The notes below the pieces were generated by a model. It saw only the letters and a list, made by a program, of their open reading frames with translations, searched no databases and was not told the origin of the DNA. From the NCBI GenBank assembly GCA_965140765.1, contig OZ223308.1, forward strand, positions 682,001-746,000: DNA of 64,000 nucleotides, in the 5' to 3' direction. Below, piece after piece: positions 49,256-58,096 of the stretch. Numbering within the stretch: position 1 is the stretch's first letter; the number at the start of each line of letters is the position of its first letter. The DNA is from Sunxiuqinia sp963678245. Its GTDB lineage: Bacteria > Bacteroidota > Bacteroidia > Bacteroidales > Prolixibacteraceae. A program made the position numbers and the translations under genes.

Positions 49256-51544
49256 TTAATCAACTAGCTTAAACTGACTTTCTTTAACGTCTCTTGAGTT
49301 TGTTCCTACAAACACTTTGAAATCCCCCGGTTCAGCTGTCCATTTTTTATCGATATTATAAAAAGCCAAATCCTGAGGCGTTAAACTGAATGTCACTTCT
49401 TTTGATTCTCCCGCCGGAATTGTCACCTTTTTAAAAGCTTTCAGTTCCTTAACTGGTCGTGCTACCGATGCAAATAAATCATGAATATAAAGTTGAACCA
49501 CTTCTGTCCCCCCCCGTTTTCCTGTATTTTTTACCTGTACAGTAACTTTTAACGATTCATCAAGTGAAATACGATCTTTATCGAGTGAAATATCGGAGTA
49601 CTCAAAATTGGTGTATGTTAGTCCGTAACCGAAAGGATAGAGTGGCACTTTAGGCGCATCGGTATAATGTGACCAGAACACATTTCCTTCGCCGTTATCG
49701 CCTCTACCAGTGCTCAAATGATTATAGTAAATTGGTGCTTGCCCGGTTACTACCGGAAAAGAAACCGGCAATTTTCCTGAAGGCGCAAAATCGCCAAACA
49801 AAACATCAGCTATAGCGTTTCCTGACTCTAGTCCCAAATGCCAAACTTCAAGTATCGCTTTGGCTTTTTCAGCAATCTCGCCTAAAACTACCGGACGACC
49901 ATTCATTAACACAACGACTATATTTGGATTAATGGTATAAATCTCGTTGAAAAATTCCATTTGTAAACCTTTCAGCCGAATATCAGTCTGGCTCCTTCCC
50001 TCGCCCGTTTGAAAGCAATTTTCGCCCAAGGCCATAACAACAACATCTGATTTCTGAGCCAGCTCTTTTGCCGCTTCGAAACCACTTCGGTCAGTTGTAT
50101 TAAAACTCAGTTCTTTTACAAAGCTCTTCTCTCCATCGATTAACCGAACACCCTGGGTGAACTGAACATCGTTCTTTTGTTCTTTGTTAGCTTTAATTCC
50201 TTCAATAAGCGAGACAGCAGAATTTGGTATTGCACTGGCCCTCCAACTTCCGATCGGACTATCTTTATCTTCGGCCAATTCGCCCATTACTGCAATAGAT
50301 AAACCACTTTTTGCTAAAGGTAAAACCTCTTCTTCATTCTTCAATAAAACAATTGACTTACGGGCAGCATCTCGCGCTACAGCTAAATTCTCAGCAGAAA
50401 GAATGACCTCCTTTTCACGTTCACTATTGCTGTATTGATAAGGATCGTCAAATAAACCCAATTCAAATTTCATCTTTAATACTCGTCCGGCAGCATCATT
50501 AATCAAGGCTTCATCAATAGTTCCTTCAGCAACCAATTCTTCAAGATGATCAACATAACAACGACCTTCCATATCCATATCGCAACCACCAATAATGGCA
50601 AGTTTTGCTGCTTCCTTTTTATTTGGGGCAACTCCATGATTGACAATCTCACCAACTGAGTTCCAGTCGGAAACCACCATCCCATCATATTCCCACTCGC
50701 CTTTTAAAATATCGCGTAGCAGGTAGGTGTTCATAGTAGCAGGTATGCCACCAATCACATTGAAGGCATTCATAAACGAAGCCGCACCAGCATCGGCTGC
50801 AGCTTTAAAAGGAGGTAGCACTGTATTGTGCAGTGTATTATTACTAATATCAACGCTATTGTAATCACGTCCGGCCTCTATAAATCCATAAGCCGCAAAA
50901 TGTTTGGCACAAGCGGCAACAGTGCTTGTACTGGACAAATCATCGCCTTGAAATCCTTTTACACGAGCAGCAGCAAACAAGGATCCCAAGTAAGGATCTT
51001 CTCCTGCTCCTTCCATAACTCGTCCCCAACGGGCATCGCGAGAAATATCAACCATGGGTGCAAAGGTCCAGTGAATACCTGCAGCAGAAGCCTCTTTAGC
51101 CGCTATTGAAGCTGATTTTTTTGCTAACGCGGGTTCCCAGCTTGCCGCTTCGGCCAATGGAATTGGAAAAAGGGTTCGGTAGCCATGAATGACATCGTAA
51201 CCAAAAACCAAGGGAATACCAAGTCTACTGTTCTCCACGGCCAGTTTTTGGGCTTCTTTTGTGGCTTCAGCTCCGGTTACATTTAGCATTGATCCAACCA
51301 AGCCGGTTTTGATTTGCTCCAACTGATTTTGCATATCCTCCGCTGCAGGAGCCGGACCAGTCATCTCCCACTGACTGGTATACTGATTTAACTGTCCAAT
51401 TTTTTCTTTAAGTGTCATCAGTTTTAATAGAGAATCAACTTTTACGTCAATTGGATCAGATTTTGGGGAGTTATTCATAGCATTAACTTCAGCCATAAAT
51501 AAAAAAAGAAATAATGTAATAATTATTGATTTAATGGTAGACAT
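49256..51544 (-). CDS. bglX: Beta-glucosidase, glycoside hydrolase family 3 (BglX-like)
   Basis: A 762-residue secreted glycosidase with a signal peptide (about residues 1-22, LFLFMAEVNA). The GH3 N domain has SRDARWGRVMEGAGEDPYL, AACAKHFAAYGFIEAGRDYN and the nucleophile in DGMVVSDWNSVGE. The C domain and a C-terminal Fn3-like domain (about 660-750) follow. The length and domain order match BglX. It lies 114 bases downstream of the Gfo/Idh/MocA gene, and each gene has its own terminator. Confidence 0.95.
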   Translation of the reverse strand: MSTIKSIIITLFLFLFMAEVNAMNNSPKSDPIDVKVDSLLKLMTLKEKIGQLNQYTSQWEMTGPAPAAEDMQNQLEQIKTGLVGSMLNVTGAEATKEAQKLAVENSRLGIPLVFGYDVIHGYRTLFPIPLAEAASWEPALAKKSASIAAKEASAAGIHWTFAPMVDISRDARWGRVMEGAGEDPYLGSLFAAARVKGFQGDDLSSTSTVAACAKHFAAYGFIEAGRDYNSVDISNNTLHNTVLPPFKAAADAGAASFMNAFNVIGGIPATMNTYLLRDILKGEWEYDGMVVSDWNSVGEIVNHGVAPNKKEAAKLAIIGGCDMDMEGRCYVDHLEELVAEGTIDEALINDAAGRVLKMKFELGLFDDPYQYSNSEREKEVILSAENLAVARDAARKSIVLLKNEEEVLPLAKSGLSIAVMGELAEDKDSPIGSWRASAIPNSAVSLIEGIKANKEQKNDVQFTQGVRLIDGEKSFVKELSFNTTDRSGFEAAKELAQKSDVVVMALGENCFQTGEGRSQTDIRLKGLQMEFFNEIYTINPNIVVVLMNGRPVVLGEIAEKAKAILEVWHLGLESGNAIADVLFGDFAPSGKLPVSFPVVTGQAPIYYNHLSTGRGDNGEGNVFWSHYTDAPKVPLYPFGYGLTYTNFEYSDISLDKDRISLDESLKVTVQVKNTGKRGGTEVVQLYIHDLFASVARPVKELKAFKKVTIPAGESKEVTFSLTPQDLAFYNIDKKWTAEPGDFKVFVGTNSRDVKESQFKLVD

Positions 51545-51605
51545 TGTAATAGTACTTTATAGTTTTAGAAAACAAAATTACAATAATCCGCAGAAATTGA
51601 GATAT

Positions 51606-51632
51606 AAAAAGGGCTTTCTTAATAGAAAGCCC
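51606..51632 (-). terminator. Intrinsic terminator after the Gfo/Idh/MocA gene
   Basis: GGGCTTTCT and AGAAAGCCC arms (51611-51632) are followed on the minus strand by TTTTTA. It is 27 bases after the stop. Confidence 0.9.
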
Positions 51633-51658
51633 CAAATAAATCAATGCTAAAATGTCAA

Positions 51659-53077
51659 CTATCCACGATTTGAACTAATCGGTATATCGGTTAGTTCTGA
51701 AATCTTGACAGGTCGTTGTTCCTCAATACTTTTTCGGGCTGCAATACCGATAAGAATTGACATCGCACCATCACGTGTTCCAGCCGAGTGTTTATACGGA
51801 TCAGCCATGTTTGGATCTTTAAAGATCTTATCTTGCAAGCGAACATCTCCCCCACCGTGTCCACCACGAATGCGAGGTACTTTCACTAAATCATATTCAC
51901 TTTCCCAATTTTTCATCACCATTATCTCATCATAGGCTGAACTATTTTCCTCCGCATTTTGGTTCATCTCCTGAGCATGTAGTTGGGCTTGATTTACACG
52001 CTCATCCGCACGCCACGGAATACCTTCCCACGAATCGATACGGCCATCCATGCCATTAAAAGCGATTCGCCAACCTTCGTAAGGCGAATAAGTTGTTAAC
52101 GAGTAACTTACCTGAACATCATTGGCATATTTTATCTGAACTGCCATTTTATCGTAAATATCTACATCGTGCCGCCACAAGCAATTGTCGCGGATATAAC
52201 CATCATATTTTTCATTTTTCACATACAAATTCACGTAACGATCATTTTCCATGATATCCCAATAAAACTTACATTTATCGGTATACGCACAAGAACGGCA
52301 GTTCGCACCGCGAAATTCGTTGTTGTTACCATAATGCTCCAACTCACCATAAGCAGTCACTTCCAATGGGTCCGAATCAATCCACCAATTGAGCAAATCG
52401 AAATGATGAGTGGATTTGTGTACCAGCAAGGTTCCTCCTTTGTCTCGTTCGCCGTGCCAACGACGGAAATAAGAAGCACCATGATAAGTATTTAAGTACC
52501 AGTGAAAATCGACCGAAGTAATTTTGCCAACTTCCTTTTTCGTCAACAATTCTTTCAGTTTTGAAAACTGATGTCCGTACCGATAATTAAACCCAACGAT
52601 TACCTTTCTGCCGGTTTTGCGTTCCGCATCCAAAATCGATTGACATTTAACTTCATCAGTTGTCATGGGTTTCTCCGTGATTACATCGCAACCCATTTCC
52701 AGGGCTTTTACGATGTATTTATCGTGCGTAGAATCCATTGTGGTAACAATCACTATTTCAGGCTTAGTTTTGTTTACCATTTCTTCAAAATCAGTAAAAA
52801 CAGGGCAATCTACTCCCATATAATCCAGCGCAAATTGGAGTCTCCCGAGATTAATGTCACAAAGTCCAACAAACTCAGCCTCATTTGAGTAATTGTCCAC
52901 GATATTTTTACCCCAGAAACTTGTTCCCCGAACTCCTGTTCCCACTAAGGCAAGTTTTGTTTTTGACGAGGCAGGCCGAGCCATTGATTGAACTGGATTG
53001 GTCAAAAGGGCTCCGACAGTTAAAGTTCCGGCAGCTCCCAAAAAATGTCGTCGATTTAAATTTTTTGACTTCATCAT
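51659..53077 (-). CDS. Tat-exported Gfo/Idh/MocA-family oxidoreductase
   Basis: A 472-residue dehydrogenase with a twin-arginine leader (NRRHFLGAAGTLTVGALL, about residues 8-25). The Rossmann fold has ALVGTGVRGTSFWG, and the substrate-domain motif is EKPMTTDEVK, with the Lys typical of the family. A Cys cluster NCRSCAYTDKCKFYWD is about two-thirds through. The family oxidises or epimerises sugars, and Tat export suggests a tightly bound NAD(P). It sits between a GH3 glycosidase and a divergent membrane-anchored regulator-like gene. Two adjacent ATGs (53077 or 53074) are equivalent. Confidence 0.9.
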   Translation of the reverse strand: MMKSKNLNRRHFLGAAGTLTVGALLTNPVQSMARPASSKTKLALVGTGVRGTSFWGKNIVDNYSNEAEFVGLCDINLGRLQFALDYMGVDCPVFTDFEEMVNKTKPEIVIVTTMDSTHDKYIVKALEMGCDVITEKPMTTDEVKCQSILDAERKTGRKVIVGFNYRYGHQFSKLKELLTKKEVGKITSVDFHWYLNTYHGASYFRRWHGERDKGGTLLVHKSTHHFDLLNWWIDSDPLEVTAYGELEHYGNNNEFRGANCRSCAYTDKCKFYWDIMENDRYVNLYVKNEKYDGYIRDNCLWRHDVDIYDKMAVQIKYANDVQVSYSLTTYSPYEGWRIAFNGMDGRIDSWEGIPWRADERVNQAQLHAQEMNQNAEENSSAYDEIMVMKNWESEYDLVKVPRIRGGHGGGDVRLQDKIFKDPNMADPYKHSAGTRDGAMSILIGIAARKSIEEQRPVKISELTDIPISSNRG

Positions 53078-53244
53078 AAGTAGTAAGATTTAGTTTTATT
53101 GTGATTACTATCGTATTTGGTTACGAATTATTTAGGATTTCTATACTGAATATATCTGGTTCTTGTTATTTTTGAAAAAGATAACCTATAAAATCAGTAA
53201 AGTCTACGTTAAAAAAGTGTTTTACAAAACTGAAAACTAACAAC

Positions 53245-54429
53245 TTGACAAAATCAAAGAACCATATCGATATTTACCTGAAAAAAATTATTGAAAGTTA
53301 TGTTTTTTCAAAATCTCCGGTTAACAGAGAGCTCTTAAAATACTTGGTTCAGTCTTCGTTCAAAGGTGAGAAACCGAAAGAATTCCAAATTGCAGCTGAT
53401 GTATTTGGGAAAAAGTATAATCCTGAAAAGGAATTCAACGTAAGGGTTTATGTCCATAATTTGAGAAAGAAACTAAAAGAATACTACGAGCAGGAGGGTC
53501 AGGAAGATGATTTAATTTTTGAATTACCAAAAGGGCAATATGCCATCCATTTTAAGCGATTACCGATTAAATCCATGAGAAAAAATGTCAATCACTTTAC
53601 TCCGGTATTATTTCTTTTCAGTGTCTTTATTCTTGCCGGAGTATTGCTTTTTCATGTTTTTTATCCTTCAAAACCAATTAAAATCGAATTTTGGAAACCG
53701 TTTTTTTTGACTGATTTCACAACAAGAATTGTGCTTGGTGATCATTATTTTTACCGAGGAACTATTCCATCAGGACAGTTTGGAAGCATGCGGGACAGCA
53801 GAATTAATTCGGATGCTGAGTTCGACAATTTTGTGAAAAAACATCCTGAGTTAATCGATCAGGTGGAAAAAAACGATATCACCTATGTTAATAATCAAGC
53901 CCCTATGGGTTTATTTAATCTTCTGAAACTAGTTGGCGGTAAGCATCAAAACATCGAAATGGATTTTTCGTCCCGGGTAAAACTGGAAGATTTTAGAGAT
54001 GAAAATCTGATTTTCATTGGTTCCTTTAAAACACTTCAGGATCTTAAAAAAACTGTTGAAAAATTGGGTTTGATCTACCATATTGAAGAGTCTGTTTTAA
54101 ACTATCAGGTTGCTGACTCAACATTCGCATTTAACAATCGCTCGACTTCGTATTTAAGTTATGAATATGCGACCGTTTCCTATTTCGAGCTTCCGGATGG
54201 ACGATGTGTATTATTCTTTCTGTGCGACAGAGATATCGGGAATATGGCTCTTACCAAATATTTTACCGATGAAACTAAAATGAAAGCGCTCGAAACAAAA
54301 ATTCAGTCCCTTGACAGCAAAAATTTCAAGGCTGTATTTGAAGTAAAAGGTGAAAATAGAACTGATTTTGATATCCATCTGATCAGGCTTGACGCTTTAC
54401 CTGCGAATGTTTCAGAAATTTGGCCATAA
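53245..54429 (+). CDS. Membrane-anchored protein with an N-terminal winged-helix-like domain
   Basis: A 394-residue protein. Residues about 20-105 (PVNRELLKYLVQSSFKGEK, FQIAADVFGKKYNPEKEFNVRVYVHNLRKKLKEYYE, FELPKGQYAIHF) follow the winged-helix pattern seen at the N-terminus of membrane-bound regulators. A single TM helix is at 119-140. A periplasmic part of 250 residues of unknown type ends the protein. There is no ATG in the first 110 codons: it starts with TTG here or GTG at 53218. It is divergent from the Gfo/Idh/GH3 pair with a 167-base gap, and may sense a periplasmic ligand and regulate those genes. Confidence 0.68.
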   Translation: MTKSKNHIDIYLKKIIESYVFSKSPVNRELLKYLVQSSFKGEKPKEFQIAADVFGKKYNPEKEFNVRVYVHNLRKKLKEYYEQEGQEDDLIFELPKGQYAIHFKRLPIKSMRKNVNHFTPVLFLFSVFILAGVLLFHVFYPSKPIKIEFWKPFFLTDFTTRIVLGDHYFYRGTIPSGQFGSMRDSRINSDAEFDNFVKKHPELIDQVEKNDITYVNNQAPMGLFNLLKLVGGKHQNIEMDFSSRVKLEDFRDENLIFIGSFKTLQDLKKTVEKLGLIYHIEESVLNYQVADSTFAFNNRSTSYLSYEYATVSYFELPDGRCVLFFLCDRDIGNMALTKYFTDETKMKALETKIQSLDSKNFKAVFEVKGENRTDFDIHLIRLDALPANVSEIWP

Positions 54430-54454
54430 AAAAGCCCGGGCATTTACCCAGGCT
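54428..54454. terminator. Bidirectional terminator between the wHTH gene and pirin
   Basis: AGCCCGGG and CCCAGGCT arms (54433-54454) with one mismatch. The minus strand ends in TTTTTTA. It lies between the convergent stops. Confidence 0.85.
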
Positions 54455-54478
54455 CAAGAATTTCTCTTTTACTAACAA

Positions 54479-55195
54479 TTATCTTGTCATTGGAACTTCC
54501 AATAAAAGTAACTGGCTCTCCTTTTTGACACTGACACTGAGTTTATCACCAACGTCGGTTAGCCCGGCTGCATCGCGCCTTGATAAGGTATAATCATCTA
54601 CTTCCACCTTACCCTCAATCACCATTAAAAACAGGCCATTGTCCGAATTATTCATGCTGTAATCAACCGACTTCCCGGCTTCAAAATCGCCTCTGTATAT
54701 CCGAGCATCCTGATGAATCCAGAGTGACTTATTTTCGCCATCAGGAGAAACAACCATTTGCCACTTATTGGCTACATCGGCTTCACTAAAATAAGCCTGT
54801 CCATAACGAGGTTCAACATTTTGCTTATTCGGAAACAGCCAGATTTGAAAAAAACTAACAGGTTTATCTTCCGAAGGATTAAATTCGGAGTGCGTAACTC
54901 CAGAACCAGCTGACATCACCTGCACCTCACCCTTTTTGATAATGGAACCTGTTCCCATGCTATCTTTGTGTTCCAGCTCCCCATCAAGCACAATCGAAAC
55001 AATTTCCATATTGTCGTGAGGATGGGTACCAAATCCCATTGTAGGCTCCACAAGATCATCATTTAGTACCCGCAGTACACCGAAGTTTAACCTCGAAGGA
55101 CAATAATAATTTGCAAAACTAAAGGTGTGTCTGCTTTTCAGCCAGCCATGATCGGCTGCTCCCCTACTATCTGATCGATATAGAACAACATTCAT
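54479..55195 (-). CDS. Pirin-family protein (quercetin-2,3-dioxygenase-like bicupin)
   Basis: A 238-residue bicupin. SRHTFSFANYYCPSRLNFGVLRVLNDDLVEP and the metal-His motif HPHDNMEIVSIVLDGELEHKDSMG, followed by VQVMSAGSGVTHSEFNPSEDKPVSFFQIWLFP, are family marks. The C-terminal cupin is less conserved. Pirins bind iron and may act as redox sensors or dioxygenases. It is 14 bases downstream of the YceI gene. Confidence 0.93.
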   Translation of the reverse strand: MNVVLYRSDSRGAADHGWLKSRHTFSFANYYCPSRLNFGVLRVLNDDLVEPTMGFGTHPHDNMEIVSIVLDGELEHKDSMGTGSIIKKGEVQVMSAGSGVTHSEFNPSEDKPVSFFQIWLFPNKQNVEPRYGQAYFSEADVANKWQMVVSPDGENKSLWIHQDARIYRGDFEAGKSVDYSMNNSDNGLFLMVIEGKVEVDDYTLSRRDAAGLTDVGDKLSVSVKKESQLLLLEVPMTR

Positions 55196-55209
55196 TGTTC
55201 TCTCCTTTC

Positions 55210-55800
55210 TTACTTATTTGCTACTAATACATAATTTAATGTGAAGTCGTCATAAATCATTTTATCACCTAAATTATCGAAGAATGATGATGATCCGTAT
55301 TTCACATCATAATCTGATCGGTCAATTATTATGGCACCTTCCACTTTTACATGGTCACCGTCAGCTAAAGACTTTCCTTTAAACGAAACCGGTTTCGTAA
55401 TTCCTTTGATTGTCAAGTTACCCGTAAATGAATATTCATCACCAGATTTTTTAACATCTGTTAAAACCAATTTTGCTGTCGGAAATCTCTCTACCGAGAA
55501 GAAATCCTCCGACTTCAGGTGACCTTCCAGCTTTGCTTTATAATCTGCATCTTCAATATCTTCATTAACAATTGACTGCATATCAATAATTACAGTTCCA
55601 CCCTTGATTACTCCACTAGCTACTTCTAGTGATCCTTCTTTAATATCAATTGAACCACTATGCTCGCCTGTAACTTTTTTACCTAACCAATCAACATTAC
55701 TTGAACTGGTATCGATAACATAATTTCCGGCAATGACTGCTGAGCTAAAAACTAAAGCGATACCTAAAATGGTCCATTTTTTAAAATTCATTGTTTTCAT
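55210..55800 (-). CDS. YceI-family periplasmic lipid-binding protein
   Basis: A 196-residue secreted protein with a signal peptide (about 1-24, ALVFSSAVIA|G) and a YceI lipocalin-like barrel: YVIDTSSSNVDWLGKKVTGEHSGSI, VKGGTVIIDMQSI, RFPTAKLVLTDVKKSGDEYSFTGNLTIKGITKPVSF, VEGAIIIDRSDYDVKYGSSSFFDNLGD. The family binds polyprenols or fatty acids and is often stress-linked. It sits between the AraC regulator and pirin genes on one strand. Confidence 0.94.
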   Translation of the reverse strand: MKTMNFKKWTILGIALVFSSAVIAGNYVIDTSSSNVDWLGKKVTGEHSGSIDIKEGSLEVASGVIKGGTVIIDMQSIVNEDIEDADYKAKLEGHLKSEDFFSVERFPTAKLVLTDVKKSGDEYSFTGNLTIKGITKPVSFKGKSLADGDHVKVEGAIIIDRSDYDVKYGSSSFFDNLGDKMIYDDFTLNYVLVANK

Positions 55801-55876
55801 ATCTATCTGTTTTTTTGTTTGTAATTATTCATCTACAAAAATACAGAGCCTAACAGGCATAGAAAATGGACTAAAA

Positions 55877-56761
55877 CTAAATTTTATGGTACTTTTTTCG
55901 ACTAGTATCCCTAAAGTCCTTGATAGTAAACCCAGTATATTTTTTAAAGAAGCGGCTAAAATAGGAAGGATCATCGAACCCAAGCGAATAAGCGATCTCC
56001 TTTCCATTTAAATCAGTACCAAATAATTTCTGTTTCGCTTCTTCAATAACTCGGTTACGGATCATTTCACCGGCAGTAATTCCTGTTGTCTTTTTAGCAA
56101 TCTCATTCAAACAAGTTGGATTCATACTCAACATATCAGCATAAGATGAAACACTTTTTTCAGTTCTATAGTTATCCTCTATCAGTTTTTTAAATCGAAT
56201 AATTGAGAAATTATCGGTATCCTCCTCATTTGTGTCCAGCGGATGATATTGATTTTCAAATAGCCGAATAGATTTCAATAAAAACAAATGTAGCAGGTTT
56301 AAAACGACATCCTGGCTATATTCATCCGTTCGCTGAAATTCTTCAAGCATAAGGTTAATAAGATTCGAAAGCTTTTCTTTATCCAAGCTTTCTTCAATCT
56401 TTACAATGCTTTTAAACTCCGGATTATTAAATAAATCATATTCCTTGAGCGGAGTATAGTTTTTTCGGTTATAACGCACGAATTCCTCATTAAAAAGAAT
56501 GGAATAGCCACCTGCCATTTGATCTAAAACCAAGCGATGTTTTAATCCAGGGGGAACAAAAAGGATCGAGTCCTGTTCGAGCACATACTCAACAAAATCG
56601 GTGGCATGAACCGCCTGACCATCTTGAATCCAAATGATCGAATAAAAATCATGAAGGTGAGGTAATTGGTTTTCCTGCCGTTCCTCGTCTCTAAGCTCAC
56701 AGATTTTCATGATGGTGAAAATCCGCTCTTCGCTGTCATCAAAAAGGTTACTACTTGTCAT
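55877..56761 (-). CDS. AraC-family transcriptional regulator
   Basis: A 294-residue regulator. The N-terminal cupin-like effector domain has LPHLHDFYSIIWIQDG and FVPPGLKHRLV. The C-terminal double helix-turn-helix (about 195-285) has SSYADMLSMNPTCLNEIAKKTTGITAGEMIRNRVIEEAKQKL and IAYSLGFDDPSYFSRFFKKYTGFTIKDFR. The start overlaps the OsmC stop by four bases (ATGA), so it is translationally coupled and likely controls this stress gene group. Confidence 0.93.
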   Translation of the reverse strand: MTSSNLFDDSEERIFTIMKICELRDEERQENQLPHLHDFYSIIWIQDGQAVHATDFVEYVLEQDSILFVPPGLKHRLVLDQMAGGYSILFNEEFVRYNRKNYTPLKEYDLFNNPEFKSIVKIEESLDKEKLSNLINLMLEEFQRTDEYSQDVVLNLLHLFLLKSIRLFENQYHPLDTNEEDTDNFSIIRFKKLIEDNYRTEKSVSSYADMLSMNPTCLNEIAKKTTGITAGEMIRNRVIEEAKQKLFGTDLNGKEIAYSLGFDDPSYFSRFFKKYTGFTIKDFRDTSRKKYHKI

Positions 56762-57174
56762 TCAATCACACGTATTTCGCTACTCATATTCATTGCTTCT
56801 TTGTAAACAGCACTTACACCGCAGTATTTTTCCTCTGACAGCTCTACTGCTTTTTGCAATTTTTCAAAGGGTAAATCTTTCCCTTTAAACTCGTAAACGA
56901 CCTTGATTTCCTGATACCTTTTGGGATGATCTTCTGTCACATCTCCTTCAACAACAACATGAAAACTTTCAGGAACAATTTTCATCTTCTTCAAAATTGA
57001 AATGACATCAATTCCTGAGCAACCTGCTAAAGCTGTTAGCATCAACTTTTTGGGTCGCGGCCCTAAATCATCACCTCCACTCTCTTTTCCAGCGTCAATC
57101 GTTACTTGGTGTCCATCCATATCCGTTTCGAAGGCCATATTTCCTTTCCAGGCTAAATCAATAAAATGTTTCAT
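56758..57174 (-). CDS. OsmC-family peroxiredoxin-like protein
   Basis: A 138-residue protein of the OsmC/Ohr superfamily. It has GRPKKLMLTALAGCSGIDVISILKKM and the second redox Cys region EEKYCGVSAVYKEAM. Two Cys are kept in the family positions for organic hydroperoxide reduction; GCSGIDV is closer to the YhfA/OsmC-like group than to Ohr. It leads a four-gene minus-strand group (OsmC, AraC, YceI, pirin) and is divergent from the Crp/Fnr gene. Confidence 0.92.
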   Translation of the reverse strand: MKHFIDLAWKGNMAFETDMDGHQVTIDAGKESGGDDLGPRPKKLMLTALAGCSGIDVISILKKMKIVPESFHVVVEGDVTEDHPKRYQEIKVVYEFKGKDLPFEKLQKAVELSEEKYCGVSAVYKEAMNMSSEIRVIE

Positions 57175-57209
57175 AAAGATGTAATTTTAAACAATTATAG
57201 ATACAAATT

Positions 57210-57225
57210 GTGTTATTATCAACAC
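57210..57225. promoter_or_regulatory. Palindrome in the OsmC - Crp/Fnr divergent promoter region
   Basis: GTGTT, six bases, AACAC: an inverted repeat 36 bases upstream of the OsmC ATG. The position suits an operator for either flanking regulator. The sequence is not a canonical FNR site (TTGAT-N4-ATCAA). Confidence 0.4.
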
Positions 57226-57294
57226 TAGATTAAAACATGGAACTATCTATATAAATAGTTTTACAAAAAAAAATGTTCATTGTATATTTAAATT

Positions 57295-57302
57295 TAATTT
57301 TG
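57295..57302 (+). promoter_or_regulatory. -7 promoter box of the Crp/Fnr gene
   Basis: TAATTTTG matches TAnnTTTG, 34 bases upstream of the ATG. A convincing -33 TTG at the right spacing was not seen. Confidence 0.45.
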
Positions 57303-57336
57303 GATCTATTAATCAATTCATTATAAATTAAGGTTC

Positions 57337-58038
57337 ATGAGAAGTTCAATTAACCGACCAACTGAAGAAGAGTGTGAACTTTCAGGATTCCAGTTGTTTA
57401 AAAAGCTTACAGAACAAGAATTTGCTCAGCTTAATTATGATAAAACTTGCTCTTTGTATAAAAAAGGAAGTATTATTTATAGAGAAGGTAGCCGATTAAC
57501 TGGTTTTTATTGCGTTACAAAGGGTATTATAAAGATATTCAAAACAGGAATTGACGGGAAAGAGCAAATCATTCGCTTTGCAAAAAGGGGGGAAATTATT
57601 GCCTATCGATCTTTACTGAGTGAAGAAGCGGCCTGTACAACTGCTAAAGTGATTGACGAAGCGGTATTGTGCCATATACCATATCAAACGTTACAGTTTC
57701 TGATTAAAAGCAACTGGCAATTTTCACATCATATGTTGCAAATCGTATGTAAGGAATTACGCGAAGCAAACGACTATATAACTGATATAGCTCAAAAAAC
57801 TGTACGCGAACGTTTGGCCGAAGTATTGCTGTTGCTGAAGGAAAGTTTTGATTTGGATAATACCAATACTTTGCAGATTTCACTTACGCGCGAGGAACTA
57901 GCCAATATTGTGGGCACGGCGACTGAAAGTGTGATTCGTTTACTGTCGGAATTTAAGCACGACAACTTAATTGACTTACAAGGTAGAAAGATAAAACTTT
58001 TGGATATTAAGGCGTTAACACGAGTAGCCGGTTTATAA
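57337..58038 (+). CDS. Crp/Fnr-family transcriptional regulator
   Basis: A 233-residue regulator. The N-terminal cNMP-binding barrel (about residues 18-130) has YKKGSIIYREGSRLTGFYCVTKGIIKIFKTGIDGKEQIIRFAKRGEII. The C-terminal winged helix has LTREELANIVGTATESVIRLLSEFK. The N-terminal Cys set of FNR (Fe-S) is not obvious, so it may sense a different signal. It is divergent from the OsmC group with the palindrome between them. Confidence 0.93.
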   Translation: MRSSINRPTEEECELSGFQLFKKLTEQEFAQLNYDKTCSLYKKGSIIYREGSRLTGFYCVTKGIIKIFKTGIDGKEQIIRFAKRGEIIAYRSLLSEEAACTTAKVIDEAVLCHIPYQTLQFLIKSNWQFSHHMLQIVCKELREANDYITDIAQKTVRERLAEVLLLLKESFDLDNTNTLQISLTREELANIVGTATESVIRLLSEFKHDNLIDLQGRKIKLLDIKALTRVAGL

Positions 58039-58096
58039 CACCAGTCTAAAAATTGTTCTCCCCTTCATATTTTAACCCGGATTTAGAAGTTAGCAT

